A stretch of DNA of 64,000 nucleotides from Cymbidium sinense. Taxonomy: Eukaryota; Streptophyta; Magnoliopsida; Asparagales; Orchidaceae. Under the pieces are notes generated by a model, which worked only from the letters and a program-made list of their open reading frames with translations, ran no database searches and had not been told where the DNA came from. The stretch lies in NCBI GenBank assembly GCA_021442155.1, contig CM038222.1:56725352-56789351 (forward strand), read 5' to 3'. Position numbers and translations under genes: made by a program. Of the stretch, positions 12,000 through 23,715 are shown in pieces. Positions within the stretch are counted from its first letter, which is position 1; each line of letters starts with the position of its first letter.

Positions 12000-14040
12000 T
12001 GGATTCTTATGTGCCATTTCTTTAATCACTTGATAAGAGAATGTTCAGCTAGAGAAGACCTGATGATCTGTCATCCGCTGAGCCTAGTGAGGAGGCTATT
12101 TGGTTGGAGATTGACAGGCATGATCCTCATGGAGAAGTTGATATCAGGGATGGGATTGAGCAACACACTGATATGTTGCGAGGATGTGATATTTACCAGG
12201 ATTTCTTCACATGCTTTTTCATACTTCTTGACTATACTTTAGATTCTTTTGCCTTTGAGGATCCAGCAGATTAGGTGGCTATCATTAAGCTGAAATGTGA
12301 GGACTACAATCCTCTAGATAGCACAGTAGCTCAAGTTAGTTCTTGATATTGTAATATATTACAATCTACTTTTGACAGCATTGAGTAGATAAGATAGTTT
12401 AGACTTTTGGGCCACCATCTGTTACAGCTGGGCTCATTAGACCTACTTCGAGATTCCTCCATTGGCAGGATTCCTAGTCTTCCACATGGATACGTCACAT
12501 GGGCTAAGTGTATCTTGCAGGCTCATAGAGATACTTTATAGACAGCCTGCATTTATGAGGCAGTATATGTGTCTTTATTTGATTTTGGAGGTATGCCTTC
12601 TTCTTGGGCTCATGGAGTAGCAGAGTTATGAGATACTAGTAGTAACACTTGTTGGATTGGCCCAGAGGAGTTGATAGTTACCCTTTGGGACTTACAAGCT
12701 GTGTCAAGTCTCCTAATATTTTATTACCGCTATGAGGAGTGTGTTCCACCCGATGTGGAGTTATTTTGTAGGTAGCCTTCAAATGATTATGATCGACTAG
12801 GTAAGCTAGTTATGTCTTCTGTTTATATTGATCTTCTATGCCATTATCACCAGAATTTCTAGGCATCAGGACGTTCTAGATGATCATGAGCTACACTGCC
12901 TGTGAGTACAAGGATTCAGAGCTTCTTACAGGATTATGCTCTATTTGAGGAGATTGTAGCACTACATGACATTTTTTGATTGGGTGTGTCTAATGACAAT
13001 TACTTATCTGAGGAGACTACGGAGCCTACTTTACCAGTATGGAGGACTTCTCCAGCTATACAGAGATTGGGTGAGGATTTGTTCTTAGCAGCATTTATAG
13101 TGACATGGCTCTGCATTTTTGTACTCCCCTTATAGAGGGATCAGTTCACCTAAGTTCTTTATTAGTAGCTAGCAGGATCTCTTGAGGTGAGCGAGTTTCT
13201 CTAGCCCTAGGAGTGTTAACCAAGATTTATAGGATATTGGAGGTGATTTTTGGGGCAGATTCTCTAGAGTTGTGAGATGTGACTCTACCTTGGCAGTACT
13301 TATATGCTTGGGTTCACCTCCATAAACATGATGTCTTTGCTTATTTTGAGTATCCATCATTCTTTTTAGAGTGAGGATATCCTACGGTCTTGCAGTTATA
13401 TCGAGCATCGTCTACTTTGGAGATGGAGCAGATTTGCATGTTCTTCTTTGCTTTTCATTTGGCCAGAGATTGATTTTTATTAGTTCACCAGCTGGATATA
13501 TTTGGTTTACCATCTGACTTGATAGTGGTTGATCTTATTTATAGTCTTGATGAGAATGACAGATATTCCTTGCTTCATTGTTATCAAACATTGAGAGTAG
13601 TTGAGTACCTTTTCAGTATACGTCCAAGATGGTTATGTTATCAATTTGGGCAGTCAATTGTTATAGAGGGTTATCAGCCCAACCGAGTTGCACAATAGTT
13701 TGGTTTCTTTCAGTCGACCACTCACGATGGTAGGCCATTCGTCCCTAGTGTAATGGATATTAGGAAGATAAAGATGATTCCCTTTGAGACACGTTCATTT
13801 ACTGCTTCAGTTGTTTGGATACATTTATTGCGGCTTGGTATCGGCTCTCATTTTCGGATAGCTCCTCCGTAGAGCCACACAGGGGTCAGCTATACCTATC
13901 TCACCTGGGTACAACTATCTTTTGGTCCTTTCTTGGAGTGTGGTGCCAGGAGATATGAGTACAGGGTGAGGTATTTGAGAGTTCCTTGAGATCAGAGGAC
14001 CCATTGTCGGTCACCATTGGTAGGAGATAGCAATGCTAGA
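12000..14040 (+). pseudogene. Antisense extra ORF of the Tat element, plant mobile domain (PMD)-like, first exon, degraded
   Basis: Reading the plus strand through several stops and shifts gives a continuous protein-like trace. It begins near 12,060 (EPSEEAIWLEIDRHDPHGE). The middle (13,020-13,330) has a hydrophobic WLCIFVLP segment, then LGVLTKIYRILE and PWQYLYAWVHLHKHDVF. The C-terminal part is LPSDLIVVDLIYSLDENDRY and, further on, QPNRVAQ-FGFFQ. Order and wording resemble PMD proteins, in which a late Arg-Val-Ala-Arg-Gln-Phe-Gly-like motif is typical. The ORF is antisense to gag-pol and lies between integrase and the 3' LTR. Extra ORFs in either orientation are known in Tat elements, some with a transposon-associated domain. 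At least ten in-frame stops mean it is not functional. The match is from memory of the family, so the assignment is probable rather than certain. Confidence 0.6.
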
Positions 14041-15360
14041 GGTATAATCACTATCTTTCTCTCATTCAATACTTCTATCATTTTCTTTGTTGTTTCATTA
14101 AAATAAATTAATTGTATCTAATATTTTAATTTGACTCATGATAGATGCACCAGTTGACGAGCAGGTCAGGGTTGAGGATAGCACTCCTCATAGTAGAGTC
14201 AGAGCTAGGGATTCTGCTTTTAGCTACACTGAGATTTCTTCACCACTGCAGACATGTAGGGTATGTGAGCTGCTCAAGCTTTATTGATTGTGCCATGAGT
14301 CCACTTCCATGATGATTTCTGACTCCTGACGAGGTACCACAGGTGTCACTAGTACTGGATATGCCACTGAGGACCTTGGGGTTGAGCCGTCTAGTGCTAG
14401 CCTTTGATATTACTACCTCAGATTTTATTACTCCTTCTATGGAGCCACTCTTCCCTATTAAGCCTTACACTGTCCATTGGCCTAGGGATACTTCTAAGGT
14501 GAGAGATCTTTTACCTAGTGGGGCTTCTACTGAGCCAACATATAGTTCTGAAGCTTATCAGATAGTGAAGGTCAGCGAGGACTATGCCACTTATGACACA
14601 CTAGTTCAATCAAATTTATCATATTCAAGTACTTTCTTCTTCTCTTTGTTCTTTAGTTGCACTTCTTTACATTTATTGCTCTACATTATGTTGATTGTTT
14701 TCATTTGTTCCTTACAGTGCTTGATGTAGGTTATGAGTCTGAGATCTACCATCAATATCCCTGTACACCAGATCCATGTGATAGGGGAATGCAGGATTGC
14801 GGCTTGGTGTTTTTGAGGGATGTGGTTTCTAGGCTTACTCTAGACTCACCAGAGTCACTAGACAATTTCACATCATATGCGAACACAATTCTAGATCTTC
14901 TATCTCGTACTGGTTTGGAGGAGCAGGTTCTCAGGTACTTGGAGACTCTTTATAGAGATGTAGAGTTTTTGATCCACCATATGAGGTCACTTAGCATCGT
15001 CTGCTCCCACGCTTCTTTGGCAGAGCTTTATGAGCAGGTCAGGCTTCGTAGGGAAGCGGCTGAGTTTGAGGAGAGTGCTGAGGCTCTACGACACAATCGT
15101 TAGAGTTCACTAGATGCTTCTTCTGAGTTAGACAGACTGACTGCCAAGTTCAGGGAGCTACAGGCTGAGTAGGATATGAGAGCTCGGGCTATAAAGCAGG
15201 AGCATCATCCCTACCAAATGCATCACTGGGCTATGGTAGATGCTAAGGATGCTTTGACCAGAGCTACTGATGCTTTATAGTTGGCTGAGAGTGAGCATCG
15301 GTCATTAACAGTTTATTCAACACATCTTCAGGAGCTACAGTCTAGGCTCCCATGATCTAC
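14041..15360 (+). pseudogene. Antisense extra ORF, downstream exons with coiled-coil end
   Basis: Following the PMD-like part, a likely intron runs from GTATAATC at about 14,040 to ATGATAG at about 14,145. A second intron seems to end at TTCCTTACAG (about 14,718). The open stretches 14,343-14,590 and 14,720-15,103 continue on the plus strand. The last part is rich in Glu, Arg, Leu and Ala (ELYEQVRLRREAAEFEESAE, then ELDRLTAKFRELQAE after a stop), as expected of a coiled coil. It ends near 15,350 with LQELQSRLP and a stop. I do not recognise a domain in this half. The intron calls rest on splice-like borders and frame changes only. Confidence 0.45.
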
Positions 15361-15469
15361 TTTTTCTATTTTTTTTGTTTCTCTTTTCATCAGTCATGTA
15401 TTATCTTGTTGTATTAATGGACATCAGCATTTCCTCTATTACTTTTGTGCTTTTTTTGCTTGATTGGAT

Positions 15470-15960
15470 CATTTGAAAATATATTGGAATATCATCATGC
15501 AGGCAATATATAGATTAATTTGAGGGGGCTCTGAATTGAGAGTTTTCTCAGATTATCTTGGTCTATCAATCAAGTAGAAAGATCTCTTGGATTCTGGTTT
15601 CTTGTAATCACTAAGTTGAATCTGGTTTGAGATTGAACAACTATCATCATTGGACTGATAAGCAGGGGCTCTTACACTACGGCCTTTTCTAACAACTATT
15701 TGAGTGAGGAGAGCATCAGCAACTCGACCATTTATAGGCTTATTAAATTTGACCTTAAGAACCTACTCGAGTATTCGACTTAAGCTATAATGGGTTGGTG
15801 GTTTTGTCATCAGACTGACGAACGAGGGCACTTTCACTGTGGCCTTTTCTTGCAGTTTATTGAGTGAGGAGAGCATCAAGAACTTGGCCATTTGTAGGCT
15901 TGTTGAGTTTGACCTTTAGAACTGATCCATGTCTTAGACTTCATGATGTAGAGGTTGATA
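15470..15960. repeat. 3' UTR tandem repeat of element 1, about 160-bp units
   Basis: Two units starting at GACTGATAAGC (15,653) and GACTGACGAAC (15,813) share GAGTGAGGAGAGCATCA, then a GGCTTRTT word and a TTTGACCTT word. The same block occurs twice in element 2 (41,580-42,060 and 44,050-44,515). Tat elements are known for hypervariable tandem repeats in the 3' UTR, and this location between integrase and the LTR fits. Confidence 0.8.
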
Positions 15961-16239
15961 TTTTTCCAACTCAGTTGATTGAAGTTTCCAAGATTGGGAG
16001 TTTTTTTGACTTGATCTATGACATTTGATGAATCTGGGAGAAAATTTTTCTTGACATTTATGACTATCTTTTCATGCATAGAAATAGATTCTTTTTGCTC
16101 CTGCAAGAACCTGTAACTTAACAATAATAATTATGGATATATTCAGGGATTTTGACGTAAAGCTCGATGTCAACCTGAATCAGAATATATTCGAGGATCC
16201 TGTATTATAGCATGATGTTAACTCAAATAAACTTAACAT

Positions 16240-16535
16240 AAAAAATGCCCCTATCTTGTAGTGGGAATTCTAAAGCATATTTAGAACTTTTAAGATGGAA
16301 TTAAGCAAATATATTAATATTTGAATTGATATGCTCTTAAGAGGGTTTTAACATGTAAATTGGTTTCATTTATGCATATAAATCTAAAAATGCCCCCTAT
16401 GTAATAGGGGAATTTTCACGAAAAAGTTTTTTTCATATTGAGTGAGTATATTTATTTAGGGATCACAGCATGAAGCACAGTGATGACTTAAATAGATATA
16501 CTAAAAAAATGCCCCCTATCTTGCAGGGGATTTCT
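16240..16535 (-). repeat. Three polypurine-tract-like motifs spaced 120-145 bp
   Basis: AAAATGCCCC(C)TAT recurs at about 16,242, 16,387 and 16,507; on the element strand this is ATAGGGGGCATTTT. The true tract next to the LTR has the same AGGGG-CATTT core. Element 2 repeats the arrangement at 42,345-42,640. They are either decayed duplications of the primer tract or extra priming sites. Confidence 0.6.
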
Positions 16536-16558
16536 ATTATACTTCGAGAATGTAGTCG

Positions 16559-17660
16559 TCATGTACAATACTTTTTCAAGTATCGACCATTAATTGGCGG
16601 TATTGGTCTTTCACCTTTTAGGTCAATGAGTTGGTATGCCCCTCCTTGATACACTTTCTCAAATACAAAAGAGCCTTCCCAATTAGGCTTAAATTTTCCA
16701 CCGATTTTTTTATTAGAAATAATTGGTCTTCTCAACACTAGGACCAATTCCCCTTTTTGGAAAGTTTGTGGTCGCATCGCATGGTCAAAAGCCCAGGACA
16801 TCTTTGCTCAATAAACTTCCAGATTTTGATGAGCATACAATCTAACTTCATTAAACGCATCAAGTTCCTCTATTCTCAAATGAGCATTTTGATCTTAAGT
16901 TAGATTGTATTGGATGGCTACTCGAAGTGATGGCAACTCAACTTCAAGTGAAAGAATTACTTTAATTCCAAATACTAATGAATAGGAAGTGGATTTAGTT
17001 GACATCTTATAGGTAGTTTGATACGCCCATAGTGCCTCTATTAATTTAGTATGCCATTCTCTCTTGTCTTTAGTGAGAATCTTCTTGAGTAACTTGACTA
17101 ATGTCTTGTTGAAGGCTTCTGCCAAACCATTTACTCTTGGATTGTATATTGATGAGTATCACCAATTAATTTTGTGTCGATCAACGAATCTAGAAATCTT
17201 TGTATTTTTGAAAGCTGTGCCATTACCAGAAATTATTTGACACAACACTCCAAATCTATAGACCATATTATGCGTGAAGAAGTTAATCACTCGATGATCA
17301 GTAACTTCATTAAATAGGGTAGCTTCAGCTCACTCAGAGAAATAATCAGTCGCTGTTAGGATGAAGTTGTGTCTAGGTGATGACGGGGAATCAATTAGTC
17401 TAATTACATCTGTACCCCGGCATTTGAATGGCCATGATGCTATTGTTGGGTGTAGTGTATTTGGAGGTTGATGGATTATATTCTCATGTACTTGATATTC
17501 ATGACACCTCATGTACTTGATACAGTCTCTCACCATACACAACCAATAATAACCCATCCTTTTGATTTTTACTGTCATCTTGAGACCTAACTGATGTGCA
17601 CCACAAAGTCCTTCATGAACTTCAATCATCACTTTGATAGCTTCATCTGCATTTAGGCAT
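16559..17660 (-). pseudogene. Integrase of Tat element 1
   Basis: Integrase inserts the cDNA copy into the genome. In order on the minus strand: a zinc-binding region at 17,632-17,480 (EVHEGLCGAHQLG, then MRCHEYQ, in which the second Cys of the HHCC pattern is Tyr). The start of the catalytic core follows (WPFKCRGTDVIRLID, ATDYFSE). The later core is at 17,125-16,895 (AEAFNKTLVKLLKKI, WHTKLIEALWAYQTTYK). The C-terminal domain at 16,801-16,559 has GKFKPNWEGSFVFEKVYQGG and ends YLKKYCT. The segments lie in different frames, separated by stops, so the enzyme is dead. The shared domain order with element 2 (42,675-43,790) confirms the reading. Confidence 0.9.
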
Positions 17661-17865
17661 CATAACCACATTTGTTTAAAGAATCTATGATATAAAGTAT
17701 TAATGACAAAAGCATAGCACAACATCCTCTTCTCAATTTGCGCTGCCAGTGATTTATTTTTTTGGTAATTTGCCTTCTTTAAAGTAGTCGATGAAGGGTT
17801 GCCTCCAATCATGTGGCTCTTCTACAATAAAGGCTTCCCATTGCTTTTCTAAAGCAATGTCATTC
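17661..17865 (-). pseudogene. Spacer between archaeal-type RNase H and integrase
   Basis: This is degraded coding sequence in the pol polyprotein. Its element 2 counterpart (43,808-44,032) reads HDWRQPIIDYFKEGIL and KSLIAQIEKRML. The phrase about a 'W-x-x-P-I-x-x-Y' segment just before the integrase zinc region is usual in Tat polyproteins. No catalytic role is assigned. Confidence 0.6.
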
Positions 17866-18420
17866 TTAGCTCTTATAGGTATAACTTCTTATTGATTTTG
17901 GGGAGTATGAGGAGCAACCTGAGTCACATCCTACTGTGTTGATTAATAACCCCTCTACCTGAGAAGCAACCTGAGTAAATATGCCGATCATGACATAATC
18001 ACCATTCATACTTATCATTTTCTTAGCTAATTTTGTTAAGCAATCGACTTTATTATTCTTGGATTGAGAGACTCGAGTTAACATGACATTTGGTATATGC
18101 TTAATAAGCTCAAGAACTCGCTTATGATAAAAAGCTAACTCAAGCTTATTGATTATATAGATGCCAAGTTCTTGATTTATAATAAGATGAGAATCACCTA
18201 AAATATGCAAGTTTTAAATGCCTATGAAAATATCTTCTTCAAGACCTGCTACTAATGCTTCATACTCGACTTTATTATTAGTTCTTGGCTCAGTCAACCC
18301 ATATGATAGTCTCATTATCCCTCCTTCTATTGTTATGAAGACGATGCTGATTCCTGCTCTTGCCCTTGGGAAATTTAGAGGTTGGACTTGTTTGATCGAT
18401 GAGGTTCCATCAAAGTACAT
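17866..18420 (-). pseudogene. Archaeal-type RNase H (second RNase H) of the Tat lineage
   Basis: The minus strand first reads MYFDGTSS, then ARAGISIVFIT, TNNKVEYEALVAGLE, and after a frame break GDSHLIINQ. These match the second, archaeal-type RNase H that Tat-lineage elements carry between the ordinary RNase H and integrase. The three acidic residues expected of the active site are visible (Asp of YFDG, Glu of VEYEAL, Asp of GDSHL). The two parts are in different frames around 18,212, so it is inactive as it stands. This domain is the main reason for the lineage assignment. Confidence 0.85.
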
Positions 18421-18992
18421 ATCTCAAATTTATGATTTTTCTCTTTCATAGTGAGCATAGTTTGTTCATCAAGCAAATCATCGTTAAGAGAAGAGTCCGC
18501 AGGGATGAGATGTGCAGCAAGAAAATCTGCTAAAACTTGTCCCTTCATTGCTTTTTGCCGGACATATGTGATATCAAATTGTAAAAGCAATACTGCCCAT
18601 CTTGCCAAGTGACCTATCAACACTGGTCTTATCATCAAGTACTTCAGCGGATCGATCCTTGAGATGAGGGTAATCTTGTGAGATAACATATAGTGACGGA
18701 GCTTTTGGAATGTAAAGATTAATGTCAAATAGTGCTTCTCTATCAGAGAGTGTCTCATTTCTACTCTTATCAACCTTCGACTGATATAATAAAGAGCATT
18801 ATCTTTGCTTTGTTCATTATGTTGTACCAATAATGCTCCAAGGGACTCTTCTAATGCAGCTGTGCATAGAATGAGGGGCTTCCCAGGAGTAAGCACTGCA
18901 AGGATTTGTGGGTTTAACAAGTAGCTTTTAATGTTATTGAAGTCTTCTTGGCACTCCTTGTCCCATTTGAGTGGAGCATCCTTCTTCATCAA
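18375..18992 (-). pseudogene. RNase H domain of pol, element 1
   Basis: A 205-codon open frame covers the connection and RNase H region behind the reverse transcriptase. Recognisable segments are PLKWDKECQEDFNNIKSYL, GALLVQHNEQ, YYISRRLIRVEMRHSLIEKH, HKITLISRIDPLKYL and GHLARWAVLLLQFDI, in the usual Ty3/Gypsy order. The position of the first catalytic Asp reads TAALEESLGALL, so the active site is incomplete. In the Tat lineage this domain is often degenerate alongside the second RNase H. The frame is the longest intact one in the element. Confidence 0.9.
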
Positions 18993-19900
18993 CTTTGTAA
19001 ATGGTTGATAGCGTCCTGATAGGTTTGATATAAATCGACAGATGAATCCAAGCTATCCTTGTAAAGAATGAAGCTGACGCAAAATTTTTGGTAGAGGCAT
19101 CTCCACGATTGTCTTGATTTTAACAGGATCAATTTTAATTTCTCTATGATGTACAATGTATCCCATGAATTTTCTAGAGGATACCCCGAATGCATATTTT
19201 AGAGGATTCATCTTGAGATCATATTTTCTGATTCTCTCCAATACAATTCTCAAGTCTTCAAAGTGATTTTCACGATTTAAGCTCTTCGCAACCAAAATGT
19301 CAATATAATATTCCACCTTTTGGTGAATCAACTCATCAAAAATATGTGTCATGGCTCATTGGTATGTAGCATTTTTTCAATCAAGAGCATGACTAAAGAT
19401 ATATCAATCAATTGGCCCCTAAATGATGTGTGCTTCATCTTCGTCATGATTTGATTGTATCTCGATGATCTATCTATGAATAAGAACATTTTGTAGTTGG
19501 AAGTAGTGTCTACTAGTAGTTCTGATACTGGAAGCAGAAAGTCATCTTTCAGGCATGCCTTATTTAGGTCCTGGAAATCAATGAAGAGACAGATTTGGCC
19601 ATTCTTCTTCCTAACTGAGATAATGTTGGCTATCCAATCTGCATACTTCTCCTCTCGGATGAAGTATGCTTCGATCAGCTTCTTAGTTTTTGTAATTACC
19701 TATTCTTCAATCTCCAATCTCATTCACCTAGGAGCTTGCTTAATAGGCATCACATCTAGTTTAATAACCAGTTTATGAACTACTACATCAGGGGATAAGC
19801 TTGACATTTTAGAATATGTCCAGGCAAAATAATCCCTGAATTTGCAAAGTAGCATATTTATCTCTTCAACTTTCTCATCAGGTAGAAGGGCACTGACGAA
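18989..19900 (-). pseudogene. Reverse transcriptase of Tat element 1
   Basis: Reverse transcriptase copies the element RNA into DNA. The N-terminal part at 19,800-19,440 carries LNKACLKDDFLLPVSELL and IDRSSRYNQIMTKM with stops. The C-terminal part at 19,352-19,053 has VEYYIDILVAKS, LKMNPLKYAFGVSS and FMGYIVHHREIKIDP. The catalytic box that should read Tyr-Val/Ile-Asp-Asp reads YIDI, so the second Asp is lost. Several stops and shifts, for example around 19,360 and 19,060, also break the frame. Identification is firm and activity is excluded. Confidence 0.9.
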
Positions 19901-20922
19901 AGTTGGATGTCAATCATCCTTAGCTCTTAGGTTGATTACTTTGAGTTCATCCAGAGTAGCAATTTTTCCACCATCTTTGAGTTCTTTAGGCGCAGGCTTG
20001 GCTTTTACATCTTCATCATTTATAAGAAGAATTTCATGGAGATCATCTTCTTTGTCACTATTAGTTCCGATCTCAGCTTCTATTATATTATAACAAGCTT
20101 TATTTTGATGAGATTTATAGATAAATCCAAGACCTTTAGTGATAAACTTATCACTTCTTCATAATGCATGAGGACTTCTTTGGCTCCACATCCTGTTAAA
20201 GTTTTGAGTTCTATTTTTTGTTGTTCCAATATGAATTCCCAGTTTATGCATCATTCTTCGCAATTTCTGTGGATAGTATATTGGTATTCTTGTTGGCACT
20301 ATCTCATCAGAATTTTGATGAGTATGCTGATCAAGATTGTGAGGCTGAGACTCTTCAAACTTATAAAATAGAGTTCTTGTTCAACCACTCTCGCTCAACG
20401 GTGGCATATCGAATGTTATCAATTCTTCAATATTATGATTCTTCAGTGGAGTAATTTCTTTGAAGTGCTGCTGAGGGATGGGTATAATTTTGAAGAAGTC
20501 CTCTAACACTACCAAATAAGCTATCCTTCTTGATGTGACTCTCTGAACTCTATTTCCATAAGTATATTCAAAGTCACTGTCTAAATCAGAATCACTTATT
20601 TTATACTTTTCCTTTCTTGAAAGCTTATAAGTTCCCTTAAGTTTGACAGGATATCTTATTCTTCTTGTGTGTCACTTCCCAAATGAAGAACTGATCTTTT
20701 TGATTTAGATGCAGAACCAAGTGCTTTAGGGAGAGTCAGCATTGTCTTCTTTTTTCCTCTTTGCTTCTGCTCTTTCACCTTGTGAAATTACTTTTTAATT
20801 CTTGAAGTGGATGCTACCACTTCAAGAGGCTCTATTAGCTTAGACTCTTTAGGGATGAAATATTTTGCATCTTCATAGATCTTTGCTTCGTGGATGGAGA
20901 ATGGTTGTAGGTTACTAAGAAT
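19901..20922 (-). pseudogene. Linker between protease and reverse transcriptase, element 1
   Basis: This is a long acidic region on the minus strand, collinear with 400-1,320. It contains the same Asp/Ser-rich stretch (SDSDLDSDFEY-like near 20,590). No catalytic motif is visible. The plus-strand ORFs at 19,497-20,454 are shadows of this region. Confidence 0.7.
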
Positions 20923-21188
20923 TCAGAATTCTTCTCCATTTTTCAAGTATTTCATACACTGATGCATAATTGATGGGACCATGCCATACTCATGCAGCCA
21001 TGGTCGACCCAAGAGAACTCTAAATGATGTATCAGAATCGATTACATGAAACTTAGCTTCTGTATATAAATCCTGAAACTTGAGTGAGAGAATAAAGGAA
21101 CCCAGGGTTTTCTGCCCTTTCTCATTGAAACCATGAACCATCAACTTATCTCACCCAAGATGTTGGATATCAAGTGATAATCCTCTTA
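20923..21188 (-). pseudogene. Aspartic protease, C-terminal part, element 1
   Basis: The minus strand reads DKLMVHGFNEKGQKTLG, FHVIDSDTSFRVLLGRPWLH and EYGMVPSIMHQCMKYLKNGE, the second half of a Ty3/Gypsy aspartic protease with the LLGRPW signature. The first half lies beyond the 6.8-kb insertion at 28,002-28,200. Element 2 shows the uninterrupted arrangement at 44,575-45,069, which proves the split. Confidence 0.9.
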
Positions 21189-21419
21189 TTGACCTCATTT
21201 TTAGGATGAGCTCTCAACCCCTCCATCTTTGACATAGGACTTCTCTTAGACACTAAGAGTTTTCTTAGTCTTAAGACACTTCTAGTGATTAGGTGAACAC
21301 TCAACCTAACCCTAGAGACTTAGAAGAGTTAGCCATAGGAATAGGTCATGCCTTAGGGGTGTTAGGAATACTTACCTACCCTATAGCTTGAACCAACTCT
21401 TCACTTCCTTCCTCCAAGT

Positions 21420-22260
21420 CAAATTCCAAATCAAGTTTAAACCAAGTCCAAACCCCAAATCAAATCAACTTCAAACTCAAATTAATTCCAACTTAATTGA
21501 TTTCCTCAAACTCAAATCAATTCCAAATTATTGAAGCTTATGATTGAAATTCCAAATTCTAAAATTTTTCCTAAGTCACTTTGATTCTATCTTATGGACT
21601 TAGCCTAAATCAAATCCAAATCAATTCAAATTCAAGAAGTTTTCTCATAACCTATTTATATTCTCATTTATATTCACATATATATTAAATATAAATTCAA
21701 ATATCCAAAACTAAATTCAAAGATCAAATCCAAATTCAACCAAAATTCAGCCTAAGCCTTTCAAGTCAAATCTTGAACTTAGCCAAATCAAATTCAAATC
21801 AAGCCAAACTCTTGATTTTTTTTCATGATTCAATCAACCCTTCAATCATGAATCCAAATATAAATACAAACTTTAATCATCAATCCAAAAAATAATTCAA
21901 AACCCAAATCCAAATTCAACCAAAATTCAACCTAAGTCTTTCATGTCAAATCTTGAACTTAGCCAAATGAAATTCAAATCAAGCCAAACTCTTGATTTTT
22001 CTTCATGATTAAATCAACCCTTCAATCATGAATCCAAATATAAATACAAACTTTAATCATCAATCCAAAAATCAATTCAAAACTCAAATCCAAATTCAAC
22101 CTAAGCCTTTCAAGTCAAATTCTTGAACTTAGCCAAATCAAATTCAAATCAAGCCAAGCCCTTGATTTTTCTTCATGATTCAATCAATCCTTCAATTATG
22201 AATCCAAATATAAACACAAACTTCAATCATCAAACCAAAATTAAATTCAAAAACCAAACC
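21420..22260. repeat. Degenerate repeat of CAAATTCAAATC words, about 175-bp higher period
   Basis: The phrase TTGAACTTAGCCAAATCAAA with CTCTTGATTTTTCTTCATGA recurs at about 21,775, 21,953 and 22,128, each followed by CAATCATGAATCCAAATATA. The spacing is about 175-180 bp, so there is a three-unit tandem array inside the low-complexity stretch. Confidence 0.7.
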
Positions 22261-22264
22261 CAAA

Positions 22265-23285
22265 TTAAACTCATGTTGACCCTTTGAACTTGAAATTTTC
22301 AAGTGAATCAAAACCCATTTGGCTCCAAACCACTTGCAAATGGATTTATATTTCAATCCTAAGTCCATATGTGAGTTAAACCAAACTTGATTCAAGCTTT
22401 GATCAAGTCAATTGACCGACCTAGGCTCACTTGACCCAAAGTGACCTAAAGTACCCTTTTTGAGCCAAATTCTAATCCTACCCAAATTGGATTGAACTAA
22501 GCCCAACTAAGCCTCACATTATGAGCAAGAATCATCATGAGATGATTAATCACTCAAATTGGGTCAAACTAAGTCAAACCTAAGGGTTGACCAAGTCAAC
22601 ACTTAGCCAAAATGAAATCAAAACTAGCCAAATCTACCATAGGACAAATTGATTGAAACCATTGATCAAAACTCATTCATGATCAATGTTTGAACTTGAC
22701 CAAGTCATCATTTGAGCCTAACCTAGCTTAATTGGCAACTTGACCCAAGTTGACCCAACTTGACCTAAAAAGTCAAAATGTGTCAAAACTTGATCTAAGC
22801 CAAATTGATTGAAACCAATGGGTCAAGTTCCTTCCAAATCACTTGTTGAACTTGACCAAAGCCCCAATTGGCCAATTAACCCAGCCCACCATGAACCCAA
22901 TTTGACCTAAAAGGTCAAATTAAGCTAAAATCAAATTAAACCAAAATTAATTGGAAACAAAGATACCAATATATTTCATATGACCAATGAAACTTAAGCC
23001 AACCCATGATCTAACCCAAATAGTTCAAATAGGTCAAATTGGTCAACTTGACCCATTTGACCTAAATGAAATCAAATGAACCAAATCCAAATAGAAATCA
23101 AATTGAACCAAACCAATGATGCCAAAAATTTTCAAATGGTCATTTGAACTTGACCCAACCCTTGGTTTGACCCGAGTTGACCAATTGGTCAACTTGACCC
23201 AAGTTGACCCATTTTGACCTAAATGAGTCAACATAAGCCAAATCACATCAAATCAATTCCAAATTCATTGAAACTTGGCCCAACT
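22265..23285. promoter_or_regulatory. Dense cluster of TTGAC(C) W-box cores
   Basis: About thirty TTGAC or GTCAA cores occur in about 1 kb, many as TTGACC, some in tandem (AGTTGACCCAACTTGACC) or as the palindrome TTGACCAATTGGTCAA at about 23,178. TTGACC/T is the core of the W-box bound by WRKY factors. Function is inference; the density may simply come from repeat amplification. Confidence 0.4.
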
Positions 23286-23692
23286 GATGTTTTTAATCAT
23301 ACGAAACATATTTAAACTAAAATCCAAGCTAAATTACCATTTTACCCCTAGGTTAAAGGGTAATTTTTGGCCAAATTCACTTGGAATTTAGTCAAATCCT
23401 CTTCATAGCCACTTGACACTCTCTTAGTGCACCAAGTGGACACTAGTGAGCATGGTGCACTTGGCCCAATGGGTTTGAGTTAGCCAAACCAAACCCAAGG
23501 TCAAAACTGACCACTCCCTTCATTTCAAGCACATGAGAATCACTCCCACACCTTGTTCTGCACATGGCAACTTCCCCACTACCTCCCTCTGGCCAAAACG
23601 AACCATGTGCAAATTCAAACAACCAAAAAAACCCATTGAATGAAATGAATTGGATCAAAATGGAAAAGGAAAGCATGACCGTTCGATCAAAC

Positions 23693-23715
23693 TAGGGGGA
23701 GATATACTCCCCCTA
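23693..23715. other. Perfect 9-bp stem-loop
   Basis: TAGGGGGAG (23,693-23,701), loop ATATA, then CTCCCCCTA (23,707-23,715). It lies about 400 bp past the W-box cluster. Its role is unknown. Confidence 0.55.

Noticed and set aside
19497..20454. Several plus-strand ORFs
   Set aside because: They are shadows of the minus-strand pol region.
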